Notes under the pieces: model-generated
Databases searched by the model: none
What the model was told of the DNA's origin: nothing
Seen by the model: the letters and a program-made list of their open reading frames with translations, nothing else
Shown here: positions 17,318 to 25,244 of the stretch, piece after piece
Numbering within the stretch: position 1 is the stretch's first letter
How the letters are laid out: each line of letters opens with the position of its first letter
Source of the DNA: Heyndrickxia vini
GTDB taxonomy: Bacteria > Bacillota > Bacilli > Bacillales > Bacillaceae_C
DNA: 64,000 bases
Direction of reading: 5' to 3'
Assembly: GCF_016772275.1 (NCBI RefSeq)
Contig: NZ_CP065425.1
Coordinates: forward strand, 3,440,653-3,504,652
Position numbers and translations under genes: made by a program

Positions 17318-17737
17318 TTATTCTTTTAAACTTGTTTTTCTTTTAGCAATTAGATATAGACATATTACCGTTATTAAAACAAAACTAACTAGGGATAGTA
17401 ATGGTATAGTAATAAATCCGAAAATTTTTATATAATGTGTAGTGCAAGAAACCCTTCCACAAGAATTATTTATAACGAAAAACTGTAGTAAATTATGGTA
17501 TATTGATATAAATAAACCAATCATAGCTAAACAAATTATATAATTTGCTTGTTTAAAATCTTTTTTTACATATGAAATTGCAGATAAAAAAAATATAGGA
17601 TACATAAAAATTCTTTGAAACCAACATAATTTACATGGTTCAAATTTAAGTATCTCTGAAAAATATAAACTACCTAATGTGGCAATAGTCGAAACAATCC
17701 AGATAATAAATAATAAATATTCTTGTGACCTTTGCAA
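17318..17737 (-). CDS. Disulfide bond formation protein, DsbB/BdbC-BdbB family
   Basis: A 139-residue thiol oxidoreductase with four membrane helices that passes electrons from a thioredoxin-like partner to quinone, so making disulfides outside the membrane. Both redox pairs are present: C35-x2-C38 in EPCKLCWFQRI and C93/C98 in CGRVSC, followed by the family phrase KIFGFITIPLLSL. TTG start at 17737 after a GGGG site. In B. subtilis, homologues serve competence (BdbC) or the disulfide-containing bacteriocin sublancin (BdbB). Here it lies near an eight-cysteine secreted precursor and a thioredoxin-like gene, which suggests a dedicated role in folding that product. The gene is AT-rich, like the whole 17.3-21.4 kb stretch. 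Confidence 0.9.
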   Translation of the reverse strand: MQRSQEYLLFIIWIVSTIATLGSLYFSEILKFEPCKLCWFQRIFMYPIFFLSAISYVKKDFKQANYIICLAMIGLFISIYHNLLQFFVINNSCGRVSCTTHYIKIFGFITIPLLSLVSFVLITVICLYLIAKRKTSLKE

Positions 17738-17809
17738 TTTATTTCCCCTTTGATTTATTTTTTTATCTTAATACTTCTATGAATACTAATAGATTTGTAC
17801 GAATAGATA

Positions 17810-18070
17810 TCAATAATCTAAACCAAAAAAGTATATTCCAATAAAACCCACTATTTCAACAATTTGAATCAATATACCTATTACACAAAAAATACAACCT
17901 AATATAAAAAGGATTTTCCCTCTTTCCTTATAAACTTTAATTTCATTGGAACTAAAGTTAGAGAATATAATACCTAGTATTCCCAAAGCGAAACCCAATA
18001 GCGGAATAAAGATTGACAATACTCCTAATATAAAAGTTACGATTGCTTTTCTGTTTATCTTTTCCGTCAT
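17810..18070 (-). CDS. Small membrane protein, DUF4190-like
   Basis: An 86-residue protein with two strong helices (KAIVTFILGVLSIFIPLLGF with ALGILGIIFS, and GKILFILGCIFCVIGILIQI) and a short hydrophobic tail, the layout of DUF4190 proteins. Start ATG at 18070 after GGGAGGAAG. It lies between the DsbB-like gene (72 bases downstream of its stop) and the cysteine-rich precursor gene. Small membrane proteins next to bacteriocin genes are often immunity proteins, but this is an inference from position only. Confidence 0.7.
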   Translation of the reverse strand: MTEKINRKAIVTFILGVLSIFIPLLGFALGILGIIFSNFSSNEIKVYKERGKILFILGCIFCVIGILIQIVEIVGFIGIYFFGLDY

Positions 18071-18270
18071 TTTCTTCCTCCCTCTATAAATGTTGCTGGC
18101 TCCCTAATCTAATTTTTAATAATTATATTTATAGTTATCTATTATGTAATTTTTAAATTTAATAACGCTTAAAAGGTGAACAATATAAAAGATTGATTTT
18201 TGTTTACTTTAAAACATCCTTTTAAATTAAATTTATTCTCTTATTCCTTTTATTATCAAATAATTCACAA

Positions 18271-18303
18271 AAGGCTTTCTGTCTTTCAAAAACAGAAAGC
18301 CTT
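18271..18303 (-). terminator. Intrinsic terminator of the cysteine-rich precursor gene
   Basis: AAGGCTTTCTGT pairs perfectly with ACAGAAAGCCTT, followed on the minus strand by TTTTG. It separates the precursor from the DUF4190-like gene. Confidence 0.85.
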
Positions 18304-18315
18304 AACTTTGAATAT

Positions 18316-19161
18316 TTAATCATAAGCTGGGCAAGTGGTCATCCATTTACCTTCTACACAAATATAATATGCAGGAATGTAACAACCAATAATTTTTGTC
18401 CCAGCACAAATTAATGTTTTTGCCCATTTTAATAGTTTTGGACCTGTAATTTTAACACTACAAACGGTACCTACAGCTTTTTTACATTCTGGGCTATAAT
18501 CACCTTGGTATTTTTGTAATTTTGAGCACTGATAGCAAATATTCCCTGCAGCTAATGGTTCTATATCAGTAATAGCGACAGGTGCTGTGGAAGTTGATTG
18601 AATATTCTCGGAAGCCTCTTCTAAATCTTTTTCTTTATTTGCTATTTCATCTTCAACAGTGGTGATAAAAGGTTCTAATTCTTCATTTACGCCATCAACA
18701 TCTGATACGTCAATTTTTTCAGATTCACCTGAGTCAAGATACCTTAGATAAATAGCCTTTTCATCTATTAGTCTATTATAATCAATTACATAGGTATTTA
18801 ACTTTTTAGTTTCGAAATCATACATAAAACTAACAAGCGATGTAAGAGTTGCTTCTACTTTTGGATTTTCATTTCCTTTATTTTTTTTACCTTTACTTTC
18901 CTCTACATTGTATAAAGCCTCGTACTGAACAATCCAACCTGTTTGTTCTGCGTCTTCATTTATAACTGGATTCAATAAATAATACTTTTTTATATCTTTG
19001 GAGAGAAAATCTTTCTTTAGTTCCTTAAACATTTTACTTTTTTTTACGTATTTAAGAAACTGATCTTGGGTGATTGTATTCGAGTCATTAGATGCTTTAG
19101 ATAGTCCTGTGTTTACGAATACCATGATTAATACTGCAACAATTAATAAAAACTTCTTCAT
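18316..19161 (-). CDS. Secreted precursor with C-terminal eight-cysteine domain (halocin C8-like layout)
   Basis: A 281-residue protein starting at the ATG at 19161 (after AGGGGGAATTGT; an upstream in-frame ATG has no ribosome site). Residues 1-24 are a Sec signal peptide (KKFLLIVAVLIMVFVNTGLSKA). Residues 25-205 are hydrophilic, mixed charge and free of cysteine. After the segment DIEPLAAG, the last 76 residues hold eight cysteines (ICYQC, PEC, TVC, LIC, IGC, YIC, TTC), enough for four disulfides. The archaeal halocin C8 precursor has the same plan: about 207 residues of immunity protein, then a 76-residue, cysteine-rich bacteriocin. Related bacterial proteins are annotated as halocin C8-like. 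Function here, and the cleavage point, are inferences. Neighbouring disulfide enzymes and an ECF sigma pair support a secreted, oxidised peptide. Confidence 0.75.
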   Translation of the reverse strand: MKKFLLIVAVLIMVFVNTGLSKASNDSNTITQDQFLKYVKKSKMFKELKKDFLSKDIKKYYLLNPVINEDAEQTGWIVQYEALYNVEESKGKKNKGNENPKVEATLTSLVSFMYDFETKKLNTYVIDYNRLIDEKAIYLRYLDSGESEKIDVSDVDGVNEELEPFITTVEDEIANKEKDLEEASENIQSTSTAPVAITDIEPLAAGNICYQCSKLQKYQGDYSPECKKAVGTVCSVKITGPKLLKWAKTLICAGTKIIGCYIPAYYICVEGKWMTTCPAYD

Positions 19162-19281
19162 ACAATTCCCCCTATATATTAAAATATTTGGTATACCATT
19201 TTCTATTATGTCATATTTTTCCATTCATTTAAATGGAAATTTCAAAATAATTAAATATTTATAAAAAGAAGCTAATAAAAG

Positions 19282-19307
19282 TGATACCAATTTTACACAC
19301 GTTCGTC
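19282..19307 (+). promoter_or_regulatory. ECF-type promoter in front of the sigma-factor gene
   Basis: TGATAC (19282-19287), 16 bases, then CGTC (19304-19307). This matches the general ECF pattern in Bacillus (TGAAAC-like -35 with CGTC -10). It lies 26 bases before the sigma gene start, so the factor probably activates its own operon. Confidence 0.55.
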
Positions 19308-19332
19308 TAAATTAATATAGGGGGGGATAATA

Positions 19333-19872
19333 ATGACTTCTGAAGATTTCGAGTCTCTTTATTTTGAGTATAGCGATAAAATTTACAGTTATATTTTTCT
19401 GTATATTAAAAACAAAGAAATTACAGAAGATTTAACCCATGATACATTTTATAAAGCATTTAAAAACATAAATTCATTTAAAGGTAATTCCACAATTTAT
19501 ACATGGCTTATTAAGATTGCAAGGAATATAGTTTTTGATCATTTTAGACGAAAAAAGGTTCTTCGTTTTTTTTCAATCGAGAAACATGATTCAAGAAAGG
19601 ATGAAATTACACCGCAAGAAATTCTTATTAAAGGAGAGGAGGTAAAGTTATTATATGAAGCCATCAACAAATTAAAATTAGAGTATCGAGAGATTATTAT
19701 ACTACGAAAAATTAAGGAACTCTCAATTAAAGAAATATCAATAATCTTAGGTTGGAGTGAAACCAAAATTAAAAATACAACTTCAAGGGCACTGGCAGCT
19801 TTAAGGGAGAATTTTCCTAAGGGAGAGGAGGATTTTAATGAAAAATTCACTGAAATGGGAAAAACTCTATAA
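19333..19872 (+). CDS. ECF RNA polymerase sigma factor
   Basis: A 179-residue sigma-70 family factor with the two ECF domains only. Region 2 is at about residues 8-75 (DLTHDTFYKAFKNINSFKG, WLIKIARNIVFDHFRRKK). Region 4 is at about 110-165 (EYREIIILRKIKELSIKEIS then the helix-turn-helix IILGWSETKIKNTTSRAL). The ATG follows an unusually G-rich site (GGGGGGG). The next gene overlaps its end by 35 bases, the normal arrangement for a sigma/anti-sigma pair. It is divergent from the cysteine-rich precursor gene (171 bases apart), so it may control that gene too. Exact ECF group not determined. Confidence 0.9.
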   Translation: MTSEDFESLYFEYSDKIYSYIFLYIKNKEITEDLTHDTFYKAFKNINSFKGNSTIYTWLIKIARNIVFDHFRRKKVLRFFSIEKHDSRKDEITPQEILIKGEEVKLLYEAINKLKLEYREIIILRKIKELSIKEISIILGWSETKIKNTTSRALAALRENFPKGEEDFNEKFTEMGKTL

Positions 19873-20461
19873 TCAATTAAACAATATTAGCCGTCCTAAT
19901 GAAAGCAAAATTAACACATTTCATTTATTAGAAAAAAAATTAGCAAATCAGAAAAGCATAAAAAATAGTCCTTTTATTAATGGAATTAGTGTCATCGCTG
20001 TAGCATTTATTTTGGCGATATTAAGCTTCTCAAACCTATTTAATGAACCTTCTAATACAAAATCATTTAAAACTGCTGATAACCCTTATATTGAGCAAAT
20101 AAAAGGGAAAAAGATTACTCGCTCATTTGTTTCTAAATCAATTTCAGACCAATCATTTACTCCTAGTCAATATCCAAAACCTCTGGGGGTTGCTACAATA
20201 GAAAATGACGAACGATGGAATAAAGCTTGGGAAAAAGCACTTCAACAATTAAAAAAAGTTAAAAATCCTCCTACTGAACCACCGCAATATGATTTTATGA
20301 TGTATTTTAATGATGAAGTTTCTTATAAATTTAAAATTTGGTTTAAAGGGAAAGAGCTAATATTTAAAGATATTACCTCTAAAGACTACTATTCTATTAG
20401 TACTGAAGATTACTCAGAACAAATCAAGTTTATCTTTAGTAAATTAACTGAATATAAATAA
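19838..20461 (+). CDS. Putative anti-sigma factor, single-pass membrane protein
   Basis: A 207-residue protein translated from within the end of the sigma gene (ATG at 19838, ribosome site GGGAGAGGAGG). Cytoplasmic part about 1-45 (helical, KWEKLYNQLNNISRPNESK), one membrane helix about 46-66 (ISVIAVAFILAILSFSNLF), then about 140 residues outside. No zinc-binding HxxxCxxC motif, so it is not a classical ZAS anti-sigma factor. The assignment rests on gene order, overlap and topology. It ends in an intrinsic terminator. Confidence 0.75.
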   Translation: MKNSLKWEKLYNQLNNISRPNESKINTFHLLEKKLANQKSIKNSPFINGISVIAVAFILAILSFSNLFNEPSNTKSFKTADNPYIEQIKGKKITRSFVSKSISDQSFTPSQYPKPLGVATIENDERWNKAWEKALQQLKKVKNPPTEPPQYDFMMYFNDEVSYKFKIWFKGKELIFKDITSKDYYSISTEDYSEQIKFIFSKLTEYK

Positions 20462-20532
20462 TACTACAGTTATTAATAACCGTAACCGTTAATGCAAAAG
20501 TATTATGGGGTTGCAATATACAGATTCACATA

Positions 20533-20563
20533 CAAATTGTTCCAGTAGTATAACAATTTTTTT
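20533..20563 (+). terminator. Intrinsic terminator of the sigma/anti-sigma operon
   Basis: AAATTGTT pairs with AACAATTT, followed by TTTTT. The region from 20564 to 20865 holds no gene that I can see. Confidence 0.75.
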
Positions 20564-20865
20564 CATGCCTTTTGGCACTAATATTTATTATAATGTTTAA
20601 TTCTAATTGCAATCTTTTAAGATATATGTGGAGGTAAAAACTAGCAGTAATATCTTCGACTTAAAAGTGTGAAATTGGAAATCGAGGTATGTGACTTGCT
20701 GAATTAGAAGGTACTAACAGATTATATGTGAATAGTCCAATTGCTTTAAGATGTACATTTACGTTCAGATAGGAGTTTCAATAGTATTAAGGCTTTATGC
20801 CATAGTTTTACTTTTTATTCAAAAATAAATGTTGTCATCGAAATATTAAACTGTATAGATGGTAG

Positions 20866-20894
20866 TAGAGAGGTCAGTTTTTAACCGCCTCTCT
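20866..20894 (-). terminator. Hairpin after the thioredoxin-like gene
   Basis: AGAGAGG pairs with CCTCTCT around a loop containing a second short pairing. T run is poor, so terminator strength is uncertain. Confidence 0.45.
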
Positions 20895-20899
20895 TTCAA

Positions 20900-21331
20900 C
20901 TATTCCTTGATTGATTTAAACCAGAGCTCATAGGCTTTTTCTGTTAATTCTCCAACAATTCTTTTATCTTCTCTTCCATTTTTAAAATGGACTATTGTTG
21001 GAGTCGCATCAATATTAAACTCATCCCAACCAGTTTCGGAGTAATTTTCCAAGTTGATTAATTTTAAATCGATCTTCAATTTTTGGGCCATCGGTATAAC
21101 AATGGGTGTAACCTTTTTACAGTGTGAACAGCTAGTTTGATAAAAATAAACTGTTAATTCTTCTTGATTTTTTAAATAAGTTTGTAATTTTTTTAAAGAA
21201 ATTTCATTTTTATAAAGATTATTAGTCTTATGTTCTGTAGCTGATTCAATTTGTTGAGATGGTTTTTGAAATACAATTATTAAAACAAAAGCACAAACAA
21301 TTACTATAAATGTAACAATTATTTTTTTCAT
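20900..21331 (-). CDS. Membrane-anchored thioredoxin-like protein (BdbA-like)
   Basis: A 143-residue protein: N-terminal helix KKIIVTFIVIVCAFVLIIVF as an anchor or uncleaved signal, then a thioredoxin fold with the redox pair C68-S-H-C71 (TSCSHCKKVTP) and the conserved cis-proline region DATPTIVHFKNGRE. The start is the second Met (ATG at 21331) after GGGGG. In layout it resembles BdbA of the sublancin cluster, which works with a DsbB-like partner (here at 17318). The likely role is oxidising or isomerising disulfides of exported proteins, above all the eight-cysteine precursor. A Fur box lies about 100 bases upstream, raising the chance of iron regulation. Confidence 0.8.
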   Translation of the reverse strand: MKKIIVTFIVIVCAFVLIIVFQKPSQQIESATEHKTNNLYKNEISLKKLQTYLKNQEELTVYFYQTSCSHCKKVTPIVIPMAQKLKIDLKLINLENYSETGWDEFNIDATPTIVHFKNGREDKRIVGELTEKAYELWFKSIKE

Positions 21332-21431
21332 AATTACCCCCATATTTTAATCTATGGTAAATATTCCACAAAATAGGTATAACTCCTTCAAATAATTAGA
21401 ATTATTTTGCAAATCATTAATAATTGGATAA

Positions 21432-21446
21432 CGATAATGATTATGA
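21432..21446. promoter_or_regulatory. Strong Fur box
   Basis: CGATAATGATTATGA, 12 of 14 informative matches to the 7-1-7 consensus. With its flanks it forms four successive GATAAT-like hexamers (GATAAC, GATAAT, GATTAT, GATTAA). It lies 101 bases before the thioredoxin-like gene (-) and 526 bases before the permease genes (+). It may be the former operator of the siderophore permeases. The DNA from 21447 to 21971 has no convincing gene. Confidence 0.7.
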
Positions 21447-21971
21447 TTAAAATAACTTGTAACATTTTACAATTAAAAAAGTTTGGCCCAATTTACATAT
21501 ATCAGTTTATTTATAATGCCCTATTATAAATATAATGTTCTGTAATATTTTTATAGATATTATCATTACGGACGGCAGCTGTCATTATCTAACTATTAGT
21601 TGCTTTAGTGATGTTGTGTTCCTAATAAACCATTAATATCAATTCCTCATATGTTTCTTGCCTATAATTTGTTACAAATAAAACTGTGAATCTAAGCATT
21701 TGTTATTGATGTATTTTTCTTTAATCTTGTTATCTATTTCCACAATCCATTCTTTCATTATTTTTGCTCTCCACTCATTCGTTAATCCGTTTGTAAAGTA
21801 TTGATGTTTATAATCATCATCATGACAAGAAACTGATTTATTATTAGTAGGATGATGGCTTGTATTGGTATAATTCATGATGACAGGTATTAGGTTAACA
21901 TGCCTTAGTGAAACAACGTTTATATGATAAAATAGATGAGGATTTAGTAACTAATAAAGGATGTAGGAATT

Positions 21972-23012
21972 ATGGGGCATAAAGCACCCTCAAATAAAAA
22001 GAATAAACCTTTCTTAACAAAAAACGGAAAAGCGTGGGTCATACTAATCGGCGGTTTTCTTTTATTATTGCTTTCGATCATCGTTTCCATCTCCATGGGA
22101 GAAGGTAAAACAAGCGTGACAACGATTCTTAATTCTTTCTTCCATTACAACGAGGATAATATTGTTCACCAATACATAAAGGAAATTCGTTTACCACGTG
22201 CTTTAGCTGGTGTATTTGTTGGAATCTTTTTGGCGATTTCTGGAGCGATCATGCAAGGAATGACGAGAAATCCTTTGGCTGACCCTTCGATTATGGGGGT
22301 CATGGGCGGTTCTGAATTAGCGATTGCGGTAGTATTCGCTTTTTTTCATGGAACCTCCTATCTCTTTCTGCTTTTTGCCTCCTTTATTGGGGCAGGAATT
22401 AGTGCAATGATTGTCTTTTCGATCGGATCCTGGACGAAGGGTGGACTAACACCTGTGAAACTTGCCCTTGCAGGAACAGCCATCGGTACGATGTTTAGTG
22501 CACTATCAACGACAATTGCGATTCGTTTTAATGTAGCGAGAGACTTAAGTTTCTGGTATGCAGGCGGTGTCGTTGGGACGAAATGGTCGAGCATTCCGTT
22601 TATTCTCGTCGTTGCTGTCATCGGAATCCTAATCGCCCTCTTTATATCAAAAAAAATCAATGTATTAAGTATGGGAGAAGATGTCGCATTAGGGTTAGGT
22701 ATCAATGTGTTTTGGACAAAGCTATTAGGATCGGTTACTGTTGTCCTTTTGACAGGTGCCAGTGTTTCAATCGCTGGAATGATTGGCTTTATCGGATTAA
22801 TTATTCCACACATTACCCGATTTATTGTTGGTTCGAATTATCGATTGATCATCCCTTGTTCAGGTATACTCGGTGGTCTTCTTTTAATTTTTTCTGATAT
22901 GCTTTCACGAGTGATCAATCCACCATACGAGACACCTGTAGGGGCCATTACTTCCTTAATTGGTGTACCTTTTTTCCTCTATCTTGCTAGAAGAGAAGGG
23001 AGAGGTCTGTGA
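21972..23012 (+). CDS. FecCD-family siderophore permease, first subunit
   Basis: A 346-residue polytopic membrane protein of the BtuC/FecCD family with about ten helices. Family phrases: RLPRALAGVFVGIFLAISGA, MQGMTRNPLADPSIMGV, the ATPase-contact loop near GLGINV, and GLIIPHITRF with GSNYRLIIPCS. It resembles FeuB/YfiZ of B. subtilis. With the next gene it forms the membrane channel for a ferric siderophore; the binding protein at 15832 is the probable partner. Ribosome site TAGGA. The neighbouring stop/start overlap (TGATG) links it to the second permease gene. Confidence 0.88.
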   Translation: MGHKAPSNKKNKPFLTKNGKAWVILIGGFLLLLLSIIVSISMGEGKTSVTTILNSFFHYNEDNIVHQYIKEIRLPRALAGVFVGIFLAISGAIMQGMTRNPLADPSIMGVMGGSELAIAVVFAFFHGTSYLFLLFASFIGAGISAMIVFSIGSWTKGGLTPVKLALAGTAIGTMFSALSTTIAIRFNVARDLSFWYAGGVVGTKWSSIPFILVVAVIGILIALFISKKINVLSMGEDVALGLGINVFWTKLLGSVTVVLLTGASVSIAGMIGFIGLIIPHITRFIVGSNYRLIIPCSGILGGLLLIFSDMLSRVINPPYETPVGAITSLIGVPFFLYLARREGRGL

Positions 23013-24007
23013 TGAAACGAAAAATAACGATCGTGTTTGGCATTCTTCTTCTTTTATTAATTGCCGTCTTTTTTATTAATTTATCATTAGGGACAATTAG
23101 TATTTCACCCCTATCTGTCATAGCTACTTTGGCGGGTTATGGGACTAGTCAGGATGGCATTGTATTGTTTGATTTCCGTCTCCCACGTATTGTAATTGCA
23201 CTGCTCATAGGAATAGGCTTAGCAATTTCGGGTGTCATCTTGCAAGGAATAACGAACAATGATTTAGCTGACCCAGGAATTTTAGGAATCAATACTGGTG
23301 CAGGACTTTTTGTCGTTATCTTTATTTTTTTCACTGAGAATACCGTTTTCAAATCACTTAGCAGTTATCTTATGCCATTGGCTGCTTTTGCCGGAGCCAT
23401 AATTGCAATGTTTCTTATTTATGTTTTGGCATGGAAAAATGGTATTACCCCTAAACGGTTGATTCTTGTCGGAATCGGAATCAATTCGGCCTTTAGTGCG
23501 TTATTGATCATTTTTCAATTAAAAATGACCAACCAAAGCTTCTCCGAAGTCATTACTTGGTTATCGGGCGATCTGTGGGGAACAAATTGGGGGTTTGTTG
23601 TAGCTATTTTACCGTGGATTATTGTGCTAGGTTCCTATGTATGGATTAAATCGCGGACACTTAATGTGTTGCGACTCGGTGATGAGTTATCTGTCGGAAT
23701 GGGAGTAAAATTGGAACGGGAACGCCGCATTCTTCTTTTTGTTGCTGCCGCATTAGCCGGTGCATGTGTTGCTTTTGGTGGCGGTTTGGCTTTTATTGGA
23801 TTGATTGCACCCCATTTAGCGAAAAGAATCGTTGGGCCACTACACCAAATCATGATACCTGTTGCCGCTTTGATCGGAGCTTTGATTTTATTGATTGGAG
23901 ATACGATTGCAAGGAACTTCTTCGGTCCATCGGAGATCCCTGTTGGTTTGATTGTGTCAATTATCGGTGCTCCGTATTTTGTGTATTTATTGGTGAAAAC
24001 AGCATAA
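23012..24007 (+). CDS. FecCD-family siderophore permease, second subunit
   Basis: A 331-residue BtuC/FecCD permease similar to FeuC/YfhA. Helices and signatures: LPRIVIALLIGIGLAISGVI, LQGITNNDLADPGILG, GMGVKLERERR and FIGLIAPHLAKRIVGP. The ATG at 23012 is preferred to the GTG immediately before it because it overlaps the upstream stop (TGATG) and follows GGGAGAGG at normal distance. It forms a heterodimer with the preceding product. No ATP-binding subunit follows; a shared ATPase elsewhere is likely. Confidence 0.88.
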   Translation: MKRKITIVFGILLLLLIAVFFINLSLGTISISPLSVIATLAGYGTSQDGIVLFDFRLPRIVIALLIGIGLAISGVILQGITNNDLADPGILGINTGAGLFVVIFIFFTENTVFKSLSSYLMPLAAFAGAIIAMFLIYVLAWKNGITPKRLILVGIGINSAFSALLIIFQLKMTNQSFSEVITWLSGDLWGTNWGFVVAILPWIIVLGSYVWIKSRTLNVLRLGDELSVGMGVKLERERRILLFVAAALAGACVAFGGGLAFIGLIAPHLAKRIVGPLHQIMIPVAALIGALILLIGDTIARNFFGPSEIPVGLIVSIIGAPYFVYLLVKTA

Positions 24008-24077
24008 GGATTCATCTCTTTTACGTTTATATTTGTCCAAATCGGGAACATATACACTATAAAGGAGATGATTTTTC

Positions 24078-24596
24078 TTGAGTAAAAAAATTGCAACAGT
24101 GATCACAGACCTGTTTGAGGATTCAGAATATAGTGAGCCTGCAAAAGCCTTTCAGGAAGCAGGACATACTGTCGTAACGATTGAAAAGGAAAAAGGAAAG
24201 AAGATAACAGGAAAAAATAAGGAAGTAGAAGTCACAATCGATGAAAGTATTGACTCAGTAAATCCGAATGACTATGACGCATTATTTATTCCAGGTGGAT
24301 TTTCTCCCGATCAACTTCGTGCAGATGACCGTTTTGTTCAATTCGCCAAAGCGTTTATGGATGAAAGTAAACCAGTGTTCGCTATTTGTCATGGACCACA
24401 ATTGCTTATTACTGCAAAATCACTAGATGGCAGAGATGCAACTGGATATACTTCAATAAAAGTGGATTTAGAGAATGCTGGAGTTAATTTTCGCGATGAA
24501 GAAGTCGTTGTGTGCGGTGAACAGCTTGTCACGAGTCGAACACCGAAAGATATCCCCGCATTTAATCGTGAAGCATTGAAGCTTTTGAATAAATAA
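24078..24596 (+). CDS. yfkM: DJ-1/PfpI family protein, general stress protein 18-like (YfkM/YraA)
   Basis: A 172-residue DJ-1/PfpI glutamine-amidotransferase-like protein. The nucleophile elbow AICHGPQLLI contains the conserved Cys and His, and the acidic partner lies in EDSEYSEP near the N-terminus. Also present: FIPGGFSPDQLRADD and TGYTSIKVD. Members act as deglycases, chaperones or general stress proteins. YfkM and YraA are close paralogues; the yfk/yfl-type genes earlier in the window favour YfkM, but the symbol is tentative. TTG start after AAAGGAGATGA. Its own terminator follows. Confidence 0.8.
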   Translation: MSKKIATVITDLFEDSEYSEPAKAFQEAGHTVVTIEKEKGKKITGKNKEVEVTIDESIDSVNPNDYDALFIPGGFSPDQLRADDRFVQFAKAFMDESKPVFAICHGPQLLITAKSLDGRDATGYTSIKVDLENAGVNFRDEEVVVCGEQLVTSRTPKDIPAFNREALKLLNK

Positions 24597-24608
24597 TGAT
24601 TGATAACC

Positions 24609-24640
24609 TATCCCGGCTAATGCCGGGATATTTGTGTTTA
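24609..24640 (+). terminator. Intrinsic terminator of the DJ-1/PfpI gene
   Basis: TATCCCGGC pairs with GCCGGGATA over a TAAT loop, then TTTGTGTTT. Confidence 0.85.
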
Positions 24641-24689
24641 GGGAACATCGATTTGATTTTATGCAACATCGGAATCTGGTTTGAGGATT

Positions 24690-25175
24690 ATGTACCTTCT
24701 TACAAACTACATTGAGGTACCTGTTTGCAATTTTTCATTAATGATATACCTCATCAACTGCTTATGAGGTACTTCTTTTGGTTTTTTCTTCACTAATGTA
24801 CCTCATCACCCGCTTATAAGGTGTTTCTTTTGGTTTTTTCTTCACTGATGTACCTCATCACCCATTTATAAGGTACTTCTTTTGGTTTTTTCTTCACTGA
24901 TGTACCTCATCACCCATTTACAAGGTACTTCTTTTGGTTTTTTCTTCACTAATGTATCTCATCACCCACTTATGAGGTACTTCTCTTTCTGTTTTCATCA
25001 ATGATGTATCCCATAGCCCATTTATGAGGTACTTCTTTTTCCTTTTTCATCAATGATGTATCCCATAGCCCATTTATGAGGTACTTCTCTTTCTTTTTTC
25101 ATCAATGATGTATCCCATAGCCCACTTATGAGGTACTTCTTTTTCCTTTTTCTTGTTTGTGGATCATAGCATCTC
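24690..25175. repeat. Array C: 52-bp tandem units, each with a GTACCTCAT/ATGAGGTAC hairpin
   Basis: The GAGGTAC or AAGGTAC joint recurs with its GGT ending at 24770, 24822, 24874, 24926, 24978, 25030, 25082 and 25134, exactly 52 bp each time. Each unit carries an inverted repeat GTACCTCAT ... ATGAGGTAC spanning about 27 bp, followed by a T-rich linker. The last four units drift to TATCCCATAGCCCA. A degenerate first copy begins near 24690, and the end carries TTTGTGGATCATAG, the motif of arrays D and F. It lies between convergent genes. Confidence 0.92.
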
Positions 25176-25193
25176 ATAAGTCTATGTTCTTTT

Positions 25194-25230
25194 TTCAAAA
25201 AAAAATAGGACACTAGAAAGTCTACTGTCC
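25194..25230 (-). terminator. Intrinsic terminator
   Basis: GGACA-C-TAG pairs with CTA-C-TGTCC; the minus strand continues into a long T run. It serves the gene ending at 25245. Confidence 0.8.
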
Positions 25231-25244
25231 CAAAATTACCCTAA

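Noticed and set aside
21672-21878. 68-codon reverse ORF between the thioredoxin-like and permease genes
   Set aside because: No ribosome site, no recognisable domain, AT-rich chance frame; possibly a relic.
24690-25175. CRISPR array
   Set aside because: Regular units, but the whole 52-bp unit is repeated without unique spacers and there are no cas genes. The same holds for the arrays at 2.3, 28.4, 47.6 and 55.3 kb.
25022-25213. 63-codon reverse ORF at the end of array C
   Set aside because: Two copies of REVPHKWAMGYIIDEK-type text derive from the repeat unit.
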